A DNA stretch of 64,000 nucleotides from Klenkia brasiliensis (GTDB taxonomy: Bacteria > Actinomycetota > Actinomycetes > Mycobacteriales > Geodermatophilaceae), in assembly GCF_900100695.1 (NCBI RefSeq), contig NZ_FNCF01000001.1:588060-652059 (forward strand). The letters are read 5' to 3'. Each line of letters starts with the position of its first letter. Positions within the stretch are counted from its first letter, which is position 1. The position numbers and the translations under genes were made by a program. Below, piece after piece: positions 33,750-41,452 of this stretch. The notes beneath the pieces are model-generated. The model searched no databases. It was not told the DNA's origin and saw only the letters and a list, made by a program, of their open reading frames with translations.

Positions 33750-34882
33750 CAGCGGGCTGGAAATGATGCGTAGACCCGCATCAGGTCCCCTGCCAAACTT
33801 TCCAATGCGAAGTTGTTGACGAAGACCTCACGGCTTCGTTCACCTGCACGATCCAGCGGCACCCTTTTCAGGAAGCCTGCCAATAGGGCAGCCACGGAGC
33901 TAGCGGAGTCACCCGGGTGGAAAAGAATGCCGTTTTGCCCATCGCGCACAGCCTCTCGGCATCCGCCGACGTCCGGCACAACAACGGGAAGCGACAGCGA
34001 CAGCGCTTCGAGTAGCGCTAGCGGCAACCCTTCACGCTCAGAACAGAGCAGAAACACGTCCGCAGATGCTAACGCCCGCGCTGGATCGTCAGAGTGACCA
34101 TGCACATGGAAGTTCTTCACCTGAGCGACTCGCGCCGCGTCGATGACCTCCTGTTGCAAAGACCCTCCCCCGAACCAATGGAATGAGACATTGAGCCCAT
34201 GGTCCCCGAGTGCTTGGCACAATCTGACCGCGAATAATGGTCGCTTTTCCGGCTCAAGTCGCCCAAGCGTTACAATCTTAAGCAGCGAGTCCGCAGGGTC
34301 GGGACTCAGTGTCCTAACAGCCGTTCCGCTTTGATCATCTACCCTATTAGTTACCACATGCAAGCGTGCCTCCGTCCAGGGATATCGCTCCCTTACATGT
34401 GCAGCCACTGTTTGAGAACACGCGACTATAGCGTCGGCGCGGTACGACAACTTTCGCGTCGCACCGGCGTCGATGACGTTGTGCACGTGCTCTACGCTTC
34501 TCACCCTAAAGAGTCGGCCCCAGGCCGTCGAAACGAGCGAGACACCGCGTTGATGGCTGTGAACTAGCTGAACGGGCCCATTGATCCATAGGCGCGTGAG
34601 CCTGATGAACAGAGTCAGCGGCCACAAGAAGTGCCGTCTCGATCGTTCCCCAATGACGGAAGCACCCTGCGGCGGCTTCATAGACGGGTCCACCGGACCG
34701 TCAATCACTATCGCGACATTTAAACCCTCGTCGATCAGGACTTGACACAGGTTGAGAACGACACGCGGCAACCCCCCACGGTTTAAATTGTCTGTAACCA
34801 TAACGATGGTCGGCGTCGCGACCTTCCGGCGCCGACCAAGGGACGCGAATTGACCGTCTCGAAGCGGAGGTCGGCTAATCAT
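33749..34882 (-). CDS. GT4 glycosyltransferase
   Basis: 377 residues. N-terminal GT-B domain opens with TIVMVTDNLNRGGLPRVVL; C-terminal donor domain has VTLGRLEPEKRPLFAVRLC and EREGLPLALLEALSLSLPVV, the E-x7-E motif. The ATG at 34882 overlaps the stop TAG of the nitroreductase-like gene by 8 bases. Cytoplasmic, adds a sugar during repeat-unit assembly. Low-GC codon use places it in the island. Confidence 0.9.
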   Translation of the reverse strand: MISRPPLRDGQFASLGRRRKVATPTIVMVTDNLNRGGLPRVVLNLCQVLIDEGLNVAIVIDGPVDPSMKPPQGASVIGERSRRHFLWPLTLFIRLTRLWINGPVQLVHSHQRGVSLVSTAWGRLFRVRSVEHVHNVIDAGATRKLSYRADAIVACSQTVAAHVRERYPWTEARLHVVTNRVDDQSGTAVRTLSPDPADSLLKIVTLGRLEPEKRPLFAVRLCQALGDHGLNVSFHWFGGGSLQQEVIDAARVAQVKNFHVHGHSDDPARALASADVFLLCSEREGLPLALLEALSLSLPVVVPDVGGCREAVRDGQNGILFHPGDSASSVAALLAGFLKRVPLDRAGERSREVFVNNFALESLAGDLMRVYASFPAR

Positions 34883-35882
34883 TTTTGACCATTTTTATGG
34901 TTCCAGCCAGCGGCTTGCGATCGGCGACCGGAATCTCACTGGTCTCGGGTCGGGCGCCCACTGCAATAAAAAGGATGATCTCATCGGCCGGGTCCGCTCC
35001 CAAAATTCGAACGACCTCACGACGATCCCGCCTGTACAGGCAGGCGTTTAGGGGCACCGCCCCGAGACCTTCTGCCTCGAGCCCCAGCAATACCGACATC
35101 GAGAATAATCCACCGTCGACGAATCCTTGATTGCGCTCAACCGGGCTTATAAAGAAAGCATTTGAGCACGTGATCGTCAAAAGGATCTCGGGCATAACAT
35201 CGTATGCGAAGCCCCGTTGGTGCTGAAGAATTCGCGCAATGGTCTGCTTATCCTCGCACCAAAACACAGACCAAGCTTGCCTATTGCAGACAGAGGGTGT
35301 CTTCAGAGCTGATTGAATAGATCGCTCGACGCCATTCGGGTCTATCGGCTCACCCGTAAATTCCCGAATGCTCACCCGCCGTTTGAACAAGGAATAAAAG
35401 TTGTCGCGAACAACTTCATCCGCCAACTCCGATGTGACCCTCTGGGTACCAGCCCCAGCGCGCGCGCGCAGCCGTTCTTCCGCTAGGACGATCGGGTGAA
35501 GCAGTTTGTCTAGAAACTGGGTATCAACATCAGCAGCCTCATGACGTTCGCGATACCTTTGAATGACTGAGATTCCCTGATCGAAGGCAAAGGAGTCTGT
35601 CCCATATCCTAATTCGATACAACGAGCCAGTGAATCACTCAAGTTCCTGATCGCCGACGTGCCTCGACGGGGTTCCCACTTTCTGCTTTGGGCAAGTCCT
35701 TTTTCAATTGAATGCACAAAGTACAGAGTTCGCCCGTGGATTTGATCCCGCGATGAGTCAAAGGTCGAGAGGGACGAACCCCGCCAAAAGCGGGCGGCGT
35801 CGGAGACCGCATACATCCCTAGACGGCCTGCCTGTGCAGCTCGCTTGATGAGCTGCCGCCGCCGGCTGTTGTGAAGGGGCAT
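34875..35882 (-). CDS. Nitroreductase-family protein in EPS operon
   Basis: 335 residues. The C-terminal about 190 residues form the FMN-binding nitroreductase-type fold: RRVSIREFTGEPIDP and SALKTPSVCNRQAWSVFW are the usual flavin contacts, with LEAEGLGAVPLN near the end. The N-terminal about 140 residues (RGSSLSTFDSSRD and onward) are a distinct extension. Such proteins often sit beside pyruvyl transferases in EPS loci, where a redox step or structural role is suspected, unproven. The start ATG overlaps the pyruvyl transferase TAA by one base (TAATG). Low GC. Confidence 0.86.
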   Translation of the reverse strand: MPLHNSRRRQLIKRAAQAGRLGMYAVSDAARFWRGSSLSTFDSSRDQIHGRTLYFVHSIEKGLAQSRKWEPRRGTSAIRNLSDSLARCIELGYGTDSFAFDQGISVIQRYRERHEAADVDTQFLDKLLHPIVLAEERLRARAGAGTQRVTSELADEVVRDNFYSLFKRRVSIREFTGEPIDPNGVERSIQSALKTPSVCNRQAWSVFWCEDKQTIARILQHQRGFAYDVMPEILLTITCSNAFFISPVERNQGFVDGGLFSMSVLLGLEAEGLGAVPLNACLYRRDRREVVRILGADPADEIILFIAVGARPETSEIPVADRKPLAGTIKMVKND

Positions 35883-37021
35883 TAGCGCACCGGGTTCATG
35901 AGGCGGCCCAGATATTGGCGCGACTTCAATCGCTGTTCGTCGATCCGACTCGAAACTAGATCGAAGTCGAGGGTGGCCGGCAGCACTTCAGTCAGCTGAT
36001 CAACATCATACAGGCCCCTCCCTCGTAGTCCGAGTTGCTCCAAAAGGAACGTCAATTTCTCCTCGTTGCCGTATCCATGGGTGCGGCTTCGGCGGATAAG
36101 ACTTACGAACGGGGTTTTGCTGATAACCGAGAAGATAGTTCCGTGAAACGTATCAGTCACCACAGCCTGAGCTCCAGCGAAATAGCTTAGTACCTCCAGC
36201 GGGCTGCAATCGACGAATGTCCCCTCACCAGGCTGGATTCCGCCGATAAAAACAATCTCAAGCCCAGCGTTCTTCGCATACCGCTGGACAGTTCTACTCT
36301 CCGATTCGGAGAAGCGTCCGGAGTAGCCGTAAACAACTACATATGGTTTCGGTCGTTTGGCATGGACGAGGTGTTGAGGAGAAAATTCGTGAATTAGGGT
36401 CGGGTCCAGATGTAGCTCTGGGTCCGTCCCAATAAGCTCTTGCACAATTGCCCTAGAATTTTGATCCCGAACCGATAGCGCAGCAAATCGCCGCAAGTCC
36501 GAGGCTAGCTCGGCCTTGATGCCGGCAGCAACAATTTTGTCCATCGTGGTGTTTCCGAACGAAGCCGCATAGCTAGCTAGGGTGCTCGCGGACGATCCAT
36601 GACCGAAGAGTTGCCTCGCATAACCAACGTCGGGGTTCGGCTGGACGCAGTTGAACACCTCGTCGCTACCGATGATCTGTAGGTCAACCTCAGTGCCAAG
36701 ATCACGCTCTGGGGTAATGTCAAGTTGTGAAAAGTACCGACGGTCGTATGACCGCTTGTGATTCAAGAACGCGATCTTGTTGCGGGGTTTTCCTGGTCCG
36801 CCAGCATGGGCGAGGGCTTTAGACAGCTTCCCCGCCAGGCCGATTTTGCTGCCGCGGGGACCCGTTCCAGGGCCGATAAGCGGATCACCGGGCTCGTAGT
36901 CAATGAATCGGACCTCCGCGTTCGGCTGAATCTGACGGAGAGTGTGACTAAGAGCAAAGGCTTGCAGCGACGATCCATAATTCTTTATGCGCTGCATCGA
37001 CATGATTCCAACCGTCAACAT
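35882..37021 (-). CDS. Polysaccharide pyruvyl transferase family protein
   Basis: 379 residues. Family members attach a pyruvate ketal from phosphoenolpyruvate to EPS sugars, adding charge. N-terminus VGIMSMQRIKNYGSSLQAFA and DLQIIGSDEVFN are family-typical; C-terminal VVTDTFHGTIFSVISKTPFV is the conserved histidine-containing motif. First gene of a five-gene minus-strand operon (pyruvyl transferase, nitroreductase-like, GT4, Wzx, Wzy). Divergent from the WecG-type gene across about 115 bases. Low GC. Confidence 0.9.
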   Translation of the reverse strand: MLTVGIMSMQRIKNYGSSLQAFALSHTLRQIQPNAEVRFIDYEPGDPLIGPGTGPRGSKIGLAGKLSKALAHAGGPGKPRNKIAFLNHKRSYDRRYFSQLDITPERDLGTEVDLQIIGSDEVFNCVQPNPDVGYARQLFGHGSSASTLASYAASFGNTTMDKIVAAGIKAELASDLRRFAALSVRDQNSRAIVQELIGTDPELHLDPTLIHEFSPQHLVHAKRPKPYVVVYGYSGRFSESESRTVQRYAKNAGLEIVFIGGIQPGEGTFVDCSPLEVLSYFAGAQAVVTDTFHGTIFSVISKTPFVSLIRRSRTHGYGNEEKLTFLLEQLGLRGRGLYDVDQLTEVLPATLDFDLVSSRIDEQRLKSRQYLGRLMNPVR

Positions 37022-37084
37022 ATGTATCGCTCCCCGGTCGCGAAGGTCGAGCTCAGCCGCTTCTCGAAAAGTGCACTTCCAGAT

Positions 37085-37112
37085 ATGGTAGCGTCCCGCG
37101 GCACCCTACCAT
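37085..37112. promoter_or_regulatory. Divergent -10-like boxes forming an inverted repeat
   Basis: ATGGTAG at 37085-37091 and CTACCAT at 37106-37112 are perfect inverted 7-mers. Read outward each gives TACCAT, a plausible -10 for the pyruvyl transferase operon (minus) and for the WecG-type gene (plus). Either two back-to-back promoters or an operator; not resolvable by eye. Confidence 0.4.
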
Positions 37113-37135
37113 GCGACTGGAATTCGGTGACCGTT

Positions 37136-37912
37136 ATGTTGGCTTCGGTCAATCAAGTTAAGATTAAGTTACTTCGTGGCAACATTAGCCTGCTCACGAG
37201 TCGTGATGTTGCTGCGCTAGCCATGAGCCACTCTGCGGCACACCAGCCTCTCTTGATCGGTAACCTTAATCTGCACGGTGTTTTCCTGCGAGAATCAAAC
37301 GAAAAGTTTGCCCGGTTTTGCGCCCAGGTCGACATTATGTTGGCGGACGGTATGCCACTTGTTTGGCTCTCCGGTGCACCGGCGTCCGCTCGGATCAGCA
37401 GCACCGACTGGATAACGGAGCTGGGCGTATTGGCCCACGGCCTCAAGGTCCTGATCGTGTCCGGCACGCCGTCCGATGCGGCTGTAACGCAACAAGTGCT
37501 GACCGCCCGCTTTCCTCGCATTCATTGGGATTGCGTGGACGGCTACGCAGGGGCGGTTATGAGTTCAGAGCTAAGATCGAAAATTGACACTGCGAACGTC
37601 ATCCTGGTCGGCATGGGAATGCCGTTACAAGAGGAATGGATTCTCGAGAATTTCTCTTTGCTCGCCCCAAAAGTGGTCGCCAATGTGGGTGGGTGTTTCG
37701 ACTATTTTAACGGACGCCAGAAAGTTCCTCCCCGGCTGCTTAGCAGCGTCGGGCTTGAGTGGTTATTTCGTCTGCTACATAGTCCTAGACGACTAGGGCG
37801 ACGGTATCTAGTGGAGCCGCTCCACTTAATTCTGATCATCACCCGCCGAAGCTTGTTTGGATATGGGAAAGGCGCAACTAGCTCCGCTCCTGAAGGGCAT
37901 CGTCGATCCTAG
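37136..37912 (+). CDS. WecG/TagA/CpsF-family glycosyltransferase (GT26)
   Basis: 258 residues, the usual length of the family that adds N-acetylmannosamine-type sugars to lipid-linked N-acetylglucosamine. Signatures: LADGMPLVWLSG, VDGYAGAVMSSE region, and VGMGMPLQEEWILEN, which holds the catalytic-type residues. I chose the ATG at 37136; an in-frame GTG at 37127 is equally possible, and the ATG at 37022 abuts the divergent gene with no ribosome-binding site. The 3' end overlaps the convergent GT4 gene by 35 bases. The only plus-strand gene of the low-GC island. Confidence 0.87.
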   Translation: MLASVNQVKIKLLRGNISLLTSRDVAALAMSHSAAHQPLLIGNLNLHGVFLRESNEKFARFCAQVDIMLADGMPLVWLSGAPASARISSTDWITELGVLAHGLKVLIVSGTPSDAAVTQQVLTARFPRIHWDCVDGYAGAVMSSELRSKIDTANVILVGMGMPLQEEWILENFSLLAPKVVANVGGCFDYFNGRQKVPPRLLSSVGLEWLFRLLHSPRRLGRRYLVEPLHLILIITRRSLFGYGKGATSSAPEGHRRS

Positions 37913-39083
37913 CTCCCAAAGCCGCGGTGGAGAACTTATCGTGCGCCACGGAGCGGGCGTAACGACTAGCTTGATAAAGACTATCGGAGGACAGGTTTGT
38001 GATTGCTGCCGGGAATTGGTCCATCGATTGAACTAGAGCCGCTGCCGCCTTGGTGGGGATTCCCTCCATACCCTGATAAGTAGAAACGACGGGAATTCCA
38101 TAGCCCATAAAGGTGAGAGTTTTTAACTTAAGCCCTGCTCCCGTAAGAATGGGAACAATGCCCACTCGTGCTCCGCGGAGAGCAGTTGATAGCTCGGGGG
38201 CATAACCGACATAATCCACCATTGACTGAGCCTTTAGCCACCGTTCTTTACCCTTCGACGCCCCACCGCCGACAACTCGAACCGTGAAGCCATGGGCGTC
38301 GAGCCATTTTCCATTTGTTCGGATAAATTCCTTTAATCCATCCCAATTTGGACCATAATTGAGCGTCCCCATCCACAGTAATGTCCGGGATTCGGGATCA
38401 AATCCAGTCGGATCGATGGGAACGTCGAACACAGATGGGATTACTTCGACCACCGGAGTCGAATAGTATTTTGCAAGTCGTTCGTGTTCCGCGGTCGTCG
38501 TAACCCAGACTTGGTTGGCCACCCCGAGCACGCGTTTCTCAAATCGGAAGGCCAATGGTGCCTGCAGTGCACCGCGTATTCGCTGCGTGATGCCGCGCGC
38601 TTCCCTCACGGCCCGCAAGTCCGAGCTTACGAGGACGTTGCTTTTGTCCCAAATCAGCTCCGAATTCGACCTGCGAGCCGCTAGTCCCGCCGCTTCTCCG
38701 AGCAGGATCAGAGTTGAGAATTCTCCTGCTTCGATCCGGTCGCCGACCATCCGCACAGATTGGGGTGTCACTAGGGTGAGGACCCAGGGGGGAATACCCT
38801 GGGCTAGCCCTTGCAGCGTTCGTCTAAGTCTCGAAGTGACGGATCGTGACGATGTTTCTAGGCGTGGGGCAAGAACCCATTCGATGGACGGATTTCGAGC
38901 GGCAACTTCTCGTATGTGGGCCTCTGAAGTTCCGTCTCGTCTGATCGTGATGACGGTTGTTTGATATCGTTTCGCAATTTCGTCGATTATCGCAAGGCGT
39001 CGGAGCGCGTCGCCGTGATTCTGCGGCCACGGGAAAAATGGGCTGAATATCAGGACCTTTGGACCAGCCGCGCACATGGGCAT
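37878..39083 (-). CDS. GT4 glycosyltransferase
   Basis: 401 residues. N-terminal GT-B domain starts KVLIFSPFFPWPQNHGDALR; C-terminal domain LLWMGTLNYGPNWDGLKEFI, then GLKLKTLTFMGYGIPVV, the donor-binding motif in which lysine replaces the first glutamate, as in one GT4 subgroup. Cytoplasmic. First gene at the right end of the island on the minus strand, preceded by a 285-base AT-richer gap (39084-39368) in which I see no gene. Ends overlapping the WecG-type gene. Low GC. Confidence 0.9.
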   Translation of the reverse strand: MPMCAAGPKVLIFSPFFPWPQNHGDALRRLAIIDEIAKRYQTTVITIRRDGTSEAHIREVAARNPSIEWVLAPRLETSSRSVTSRLRRTLQGLAQGIPPWVLTLVTPQSVRMVGDRIEAGEFSTLILLGEAAGLAARRSNSELIWDKSNVLVSSDLRAVREARGITQRIRGALQAPLAFRFEKRVLGVANQVWVTTTAEHERLAKYYSTPVVEVIPSVFDVPIDPTGFDPESRTLLWMGTLNYGPNWDGLKEFIRTNGKWLDAHGFTVRVVGGGASKGKERWLKAQSMVDYVGYAPELSTALRGARVGIVPILTGAGLKLKTLTFMGYGIPVVSTYQGMEGIPTKAAAALVQSMDQFPAAITNLSSDSLYQASRYARSVAHDKFSTAALGARIDDALQERS

Positions 39084-39368
39084 AGCCTACATTCTACTGC
39101 CTCCGAGCGGAGCCCGGGCGACCTTCATTGGTCCAAATGGCTTCTGGCCTTTTGCGTAGGGCGGACACGTGAAAGTGGCCGATGAGAAGTTCTAGATGGT
39201 CATCGCACTTGCGCGTAGTCGCACTTGTCGCAGGCGGGATCTGCAGCCCGAGGGAAAGATGTGTTGAGGCACATTCCGTATCATCTAGACTATAGTATTT
39301 ACATACTGGGTTTTCTCCACTCCTACCCATGAGCGACCGGTCTTTGTCAACTAGGAAAACGGCAGTTT

Positions 39369-39989
39369 TCAGGCAACCGCTGTCGCCGTCGGTTGGACTC
39401 CCGGCGCCTCAGTTCCGGTCTTAGCGTAGGGCTGGACCAGCGACCTCAATATGCGCGCCACGCATGCTTGAATCTGCTCAGCAACAGCCACTATGTCCGC
39501 CTCATTCCCAATTAGATCGGGTAGGTCGTCCGATCCATCAAACGCCCGATGAAACCGGCGCAGGGAGGCCATTCCGGCGACGAAAGCACGAGCGTGGGCC
39601 TCAAACTCCGGCGCTAGCGGAACCTCGACCTGCAACGCATCGCAAAGTCGCGCAGCCTCGAGCAACGTAAAGGTGCTCCGGAGACGGAGCGGGTGCAGTG
39701 CCAGTGCCGCGTCGCGCTGGATCGCACCCATGGTGAGTACGAGGTCCGCATGATCGAGGACCTCGCTGGTCATCCAACGGGCACGGTGGTTCTCCGCGCG
39801 CAATCCAAGGCCGGCCAAAACTCGCTGGGCGGGTGCGGGAATGACCGCGCCTATTTGAGGGCGCACCCCCACGCTCTCGATCTGAATAAGGTTGCGGTCT
39901 GGATCCCACTGGGCAAGCAGAGATCGCGCCATGAGGTCGGCCATGGCCGAGCCCCACACGTTGGTGGTGCAGACGAAGACGATGCGCAC
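39369..39989 (-). CDS. Degenerate LMW-PTP-like protein lacking the catalytic arginine
   Basis: 206 residues, clearly homologous to the three LMW-PTPs of this window over its full length, including STFTLLEAARLCD. The P-loop reads VCTTNVWGSAMAD: nucleophile Cys7 kept, but the invariant Arg13 is Gly (codon GGC) and the loop Cys12 is Trp. The general-acid segment is DDLPDLIGNE, keeping Asp but losing the following Pro. Without the arginine, phosphate binding and catalysis should fail, so it is probably a pseudophosphatase or an inactive relic that is still an open frame. The GTG start at 39989 lies 7 bases from a -10-like TACGGT conserved with LMW-PTP copy 2, suggesting a leaderless transcript. 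Confidence 0.87.
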   Translation of the reverse strand: MRIVFVCTTNVWGSAMADLMARSLLAQWDPDRNLIQIESVGVRPQIGAVIPAPAQRVLAGLGLRAENHRARWMTSEVLDHADLVLTMGAIQRDAALALHPLRLRSTFTLLEAARLCDALQVEVPLAPEFEAHARAFVAGMASLRRFHRAFDGSDDLPDLIGNEADIVAVAEQIQACVARILRSLVQPYAKTGTEAPGVQPTATAVA

Positions 39990-39996
39990 AGATCAG

Positions 39997-40002
39997 ACCG
40001 TA
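39997..40002 (-). promoter_or_regulatory. Putative -10 box of leaderless LMW-PTP-like mRNA
   Basis: TACGGT on the minus strand, ending 7 bases before the GTG. The sequence around it (CGGTCCC before, TCTGATCTGTGCGC after) is closely similar to that before the LMW-PTP at 24630, indicating that the promoter was duplicated with the gene. Confidence 0.5.
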
Positions 40003-40126
40003 GGGACCGGCCCGTCACACACCGGCTCGCCACGCTCACTCATTGTCGACATGTCTGCACCGGGGTCTCGGCAGCACTCGCCAGCCCGTCGTCGCCGATC
40101 GCCATCCGACCAGTGACCGATACAGC

Positions 40127-40162
40127 ACCGGCCGCCGTCCCTACATCGGGGCGGCGGCCGGT
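40127..40162. terminator. GC hairpin, terminator family copy 1
   Basis: 15-bp arms (40127-40141 and 40148-40162, one G:U pair) around TACATC. The arm ACCGGCCGCCGTCCC is shared with hairpins at 45139 and 45826. It lies just past the stop at 40179 of the Wzz-like stub gene (minus), where it would terminate transcription. Confidence 0.65.
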
Positions 40163-40178
40163 TTCGTCACGACGAATG

Positions 40179-40400
40179 TCAGCGGGTGGCGGTGCGCAGC
40201 GCTCCCCGCAGCAGGACGGTGGCAGCGACGAGTCCGCCGGCGTTACCGGCGAGCAGACCGGCCACCGCGGTCAGGACCAGGTCCCCGCCGGTCGAGCCCA
40301 GCAGCAGTCCGACGGTCAGCGCGACGGCCAGCCCGGTGAGCAGTCCGACGACCAACAGCCACCAACCCTGTCGCAGGACCTCGCGCACGTCCGCACCCAC
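40179..40400 (-). CDS. Wzz-like membrane stub (73 aa)
   Basis: Small two-helix membrane protein. The N-terminus VREVLRQGWWLLVVGLLTG closely resembles that of the Wzz/BY-kinase at 29640 (LNEVLRALRSGWWFLLVGAL), but the periplasmic and kinase regions are missing. A second helix runs about 45-65 (LTAVAGLLAGNAGGLVAATV). The start is the GTG at 40400, which has GAGGAG 6 bases upstream; the ATG at 40478 adds a polar extension. It could be a minimal co-polymerase-like regulator or a degraded remnant of a second wzz gene; full-length homologs would decide. Confidence 0.66.
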   Translation of the reverse strand: MGADVREVLRQGWWLLVVGLLTGLAVALTVGLLLGSTGGDLVLTAVAGLLAGNAGGLVAATVLLRGALRTATR

Positions 40401-40540
40401 TGTGGACTCCTCACCATCCGGAACCGGCGGGAAGTCGACCGGCGGCGATGAAGCTAGCGTGATCGCACCGCTACGCATGGTTAGGTCCGCAGGTGTCGCT
40501 ACGTGTCGTCCCCACCCGCACCATCAGCCCCGGGCGGTTG

Positions 40541-41338
40541 TCAGCTCGTGCGCGCCGACTCCACCAGCGGAGCGATCTGCTGGGACAGGAAGACGTGCCC
40601 GGCGTCCAGCAGCGAGATGCCGTCGATGGGCGACACCAGCCCGTTCGGGTCCGAGAACCAGCCCAGGGTGAGCGGGTCGACGTAGGTCGCCCCGGCGGCC
40701 GTGGCCGCCGTCCGCACCGCGTCGGACACCGCGGTCAGCTCCGCCGGCGCACCCGAGCTGCTCCAGCACGGCCCGATGACTACCAGCTTGGTCGTCGGGT
40801 CTGCGGCCAGGATCGCCTGGAAGGTGCTGGTCGCCGCAGCCTGCACCTCGGCCGGCGTCGCCGCCACGTCGTTCCGGCTGCCGAACACCACCGTCACCGC
40901 GGCGTCCGCCGGCGGCTGCGCCTGCACCAGCTGCGGGTAGGTCTGCCCCGTCGAGCCCGGGCGCACATAGCCGGCGAGGGTTGCCGCCCGCAGCTCCAGC
41001 TGCATGCCGAGCTGCTGCGCCACCAGCGCCGGCCACCCGGCCGCACCCTCGCCGCCCTCGGAGTTGCCCGACGAGTAGCCGTCGCCGTAGACCGCGAGCG
41101 CGCCGCCCTGCGACGTCGTCTCGGCCGTACTCGGGGACGTGCTCGCGGTGGAGCTCCCGCTCGGTGTCGACGAGGTGCGGGTGCTCGACGTCGCGGTGGC
41201 GGAGGCCGCCACGGCCGGACCGGCGTCGGGAGCGCTGTTGTTGCGTTGCACCAGCAGCAGGACCAGGCCCACGTTGGCGAGCAGCAACACCACGATCGCG
41301 ATCAGGCCCCACCGCGGGGGACGCTCCAGGGACACCAC
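40541..41338 (-). CDS. Membrane-anchored SGNH-like protein with altered nucleophile motif
   Basis: 265 residues: an N-terminal membrane helix about 10-28 (IAIVVLLLANVGLVLLLV), a Ser/Thr-rich linker about 35-75, then an SGNH-hydrolase-like domain outside the cell. Block I is YGDGYSSG at about residue 84, where the GDS serine of the family is glycine. Block III (VFGSRNDV, about 151) and block V (DAGHVF, about 246, the Asp/His pair) are present. Family members remove or transfer acyl groups on glycans. With glycine in place of the nucleophile it may be inactive, or use the serine two residues on. The GTG at 41338 is the start, with no strong ribosome-binding site. The larger open frame upstream is shadow. 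Confidence 0.78.
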   Translation of the reverse strand: MVSLERPPRWGLIAIVVLLLANVGLVLLLVQRNNSAPDAGPAVAASATATSSTRTSSTPSGSSTASTSPSTAETTSQGGALAVYGDGYSSGNSEGGEGAAGWPALVAQQLGMQLELRAATLAGYVRPGSTGQTYPQLVQAQPPADAAVTVVFGSRNDVAATPAEVQAAATSTFQAILAADPTTKLVVIGPCWSSSGAPAELTAVSDAVRTAATAAGATYVDPLTLGWFSDPNGLVSPIDGISLLDAGHVFLSQQIAPLVESARTS

Positions 41339-41452
41339 TCGTGCCAACCTACTGAGACCCCGGTGCCGAGCCCGACGCCGTGGCGCGCCCCTCACCACCT
41401 GCGACCGGGCCAGCGCGAACGGGCACGAGCATGGGCCTGATAAGCAGTTCCT

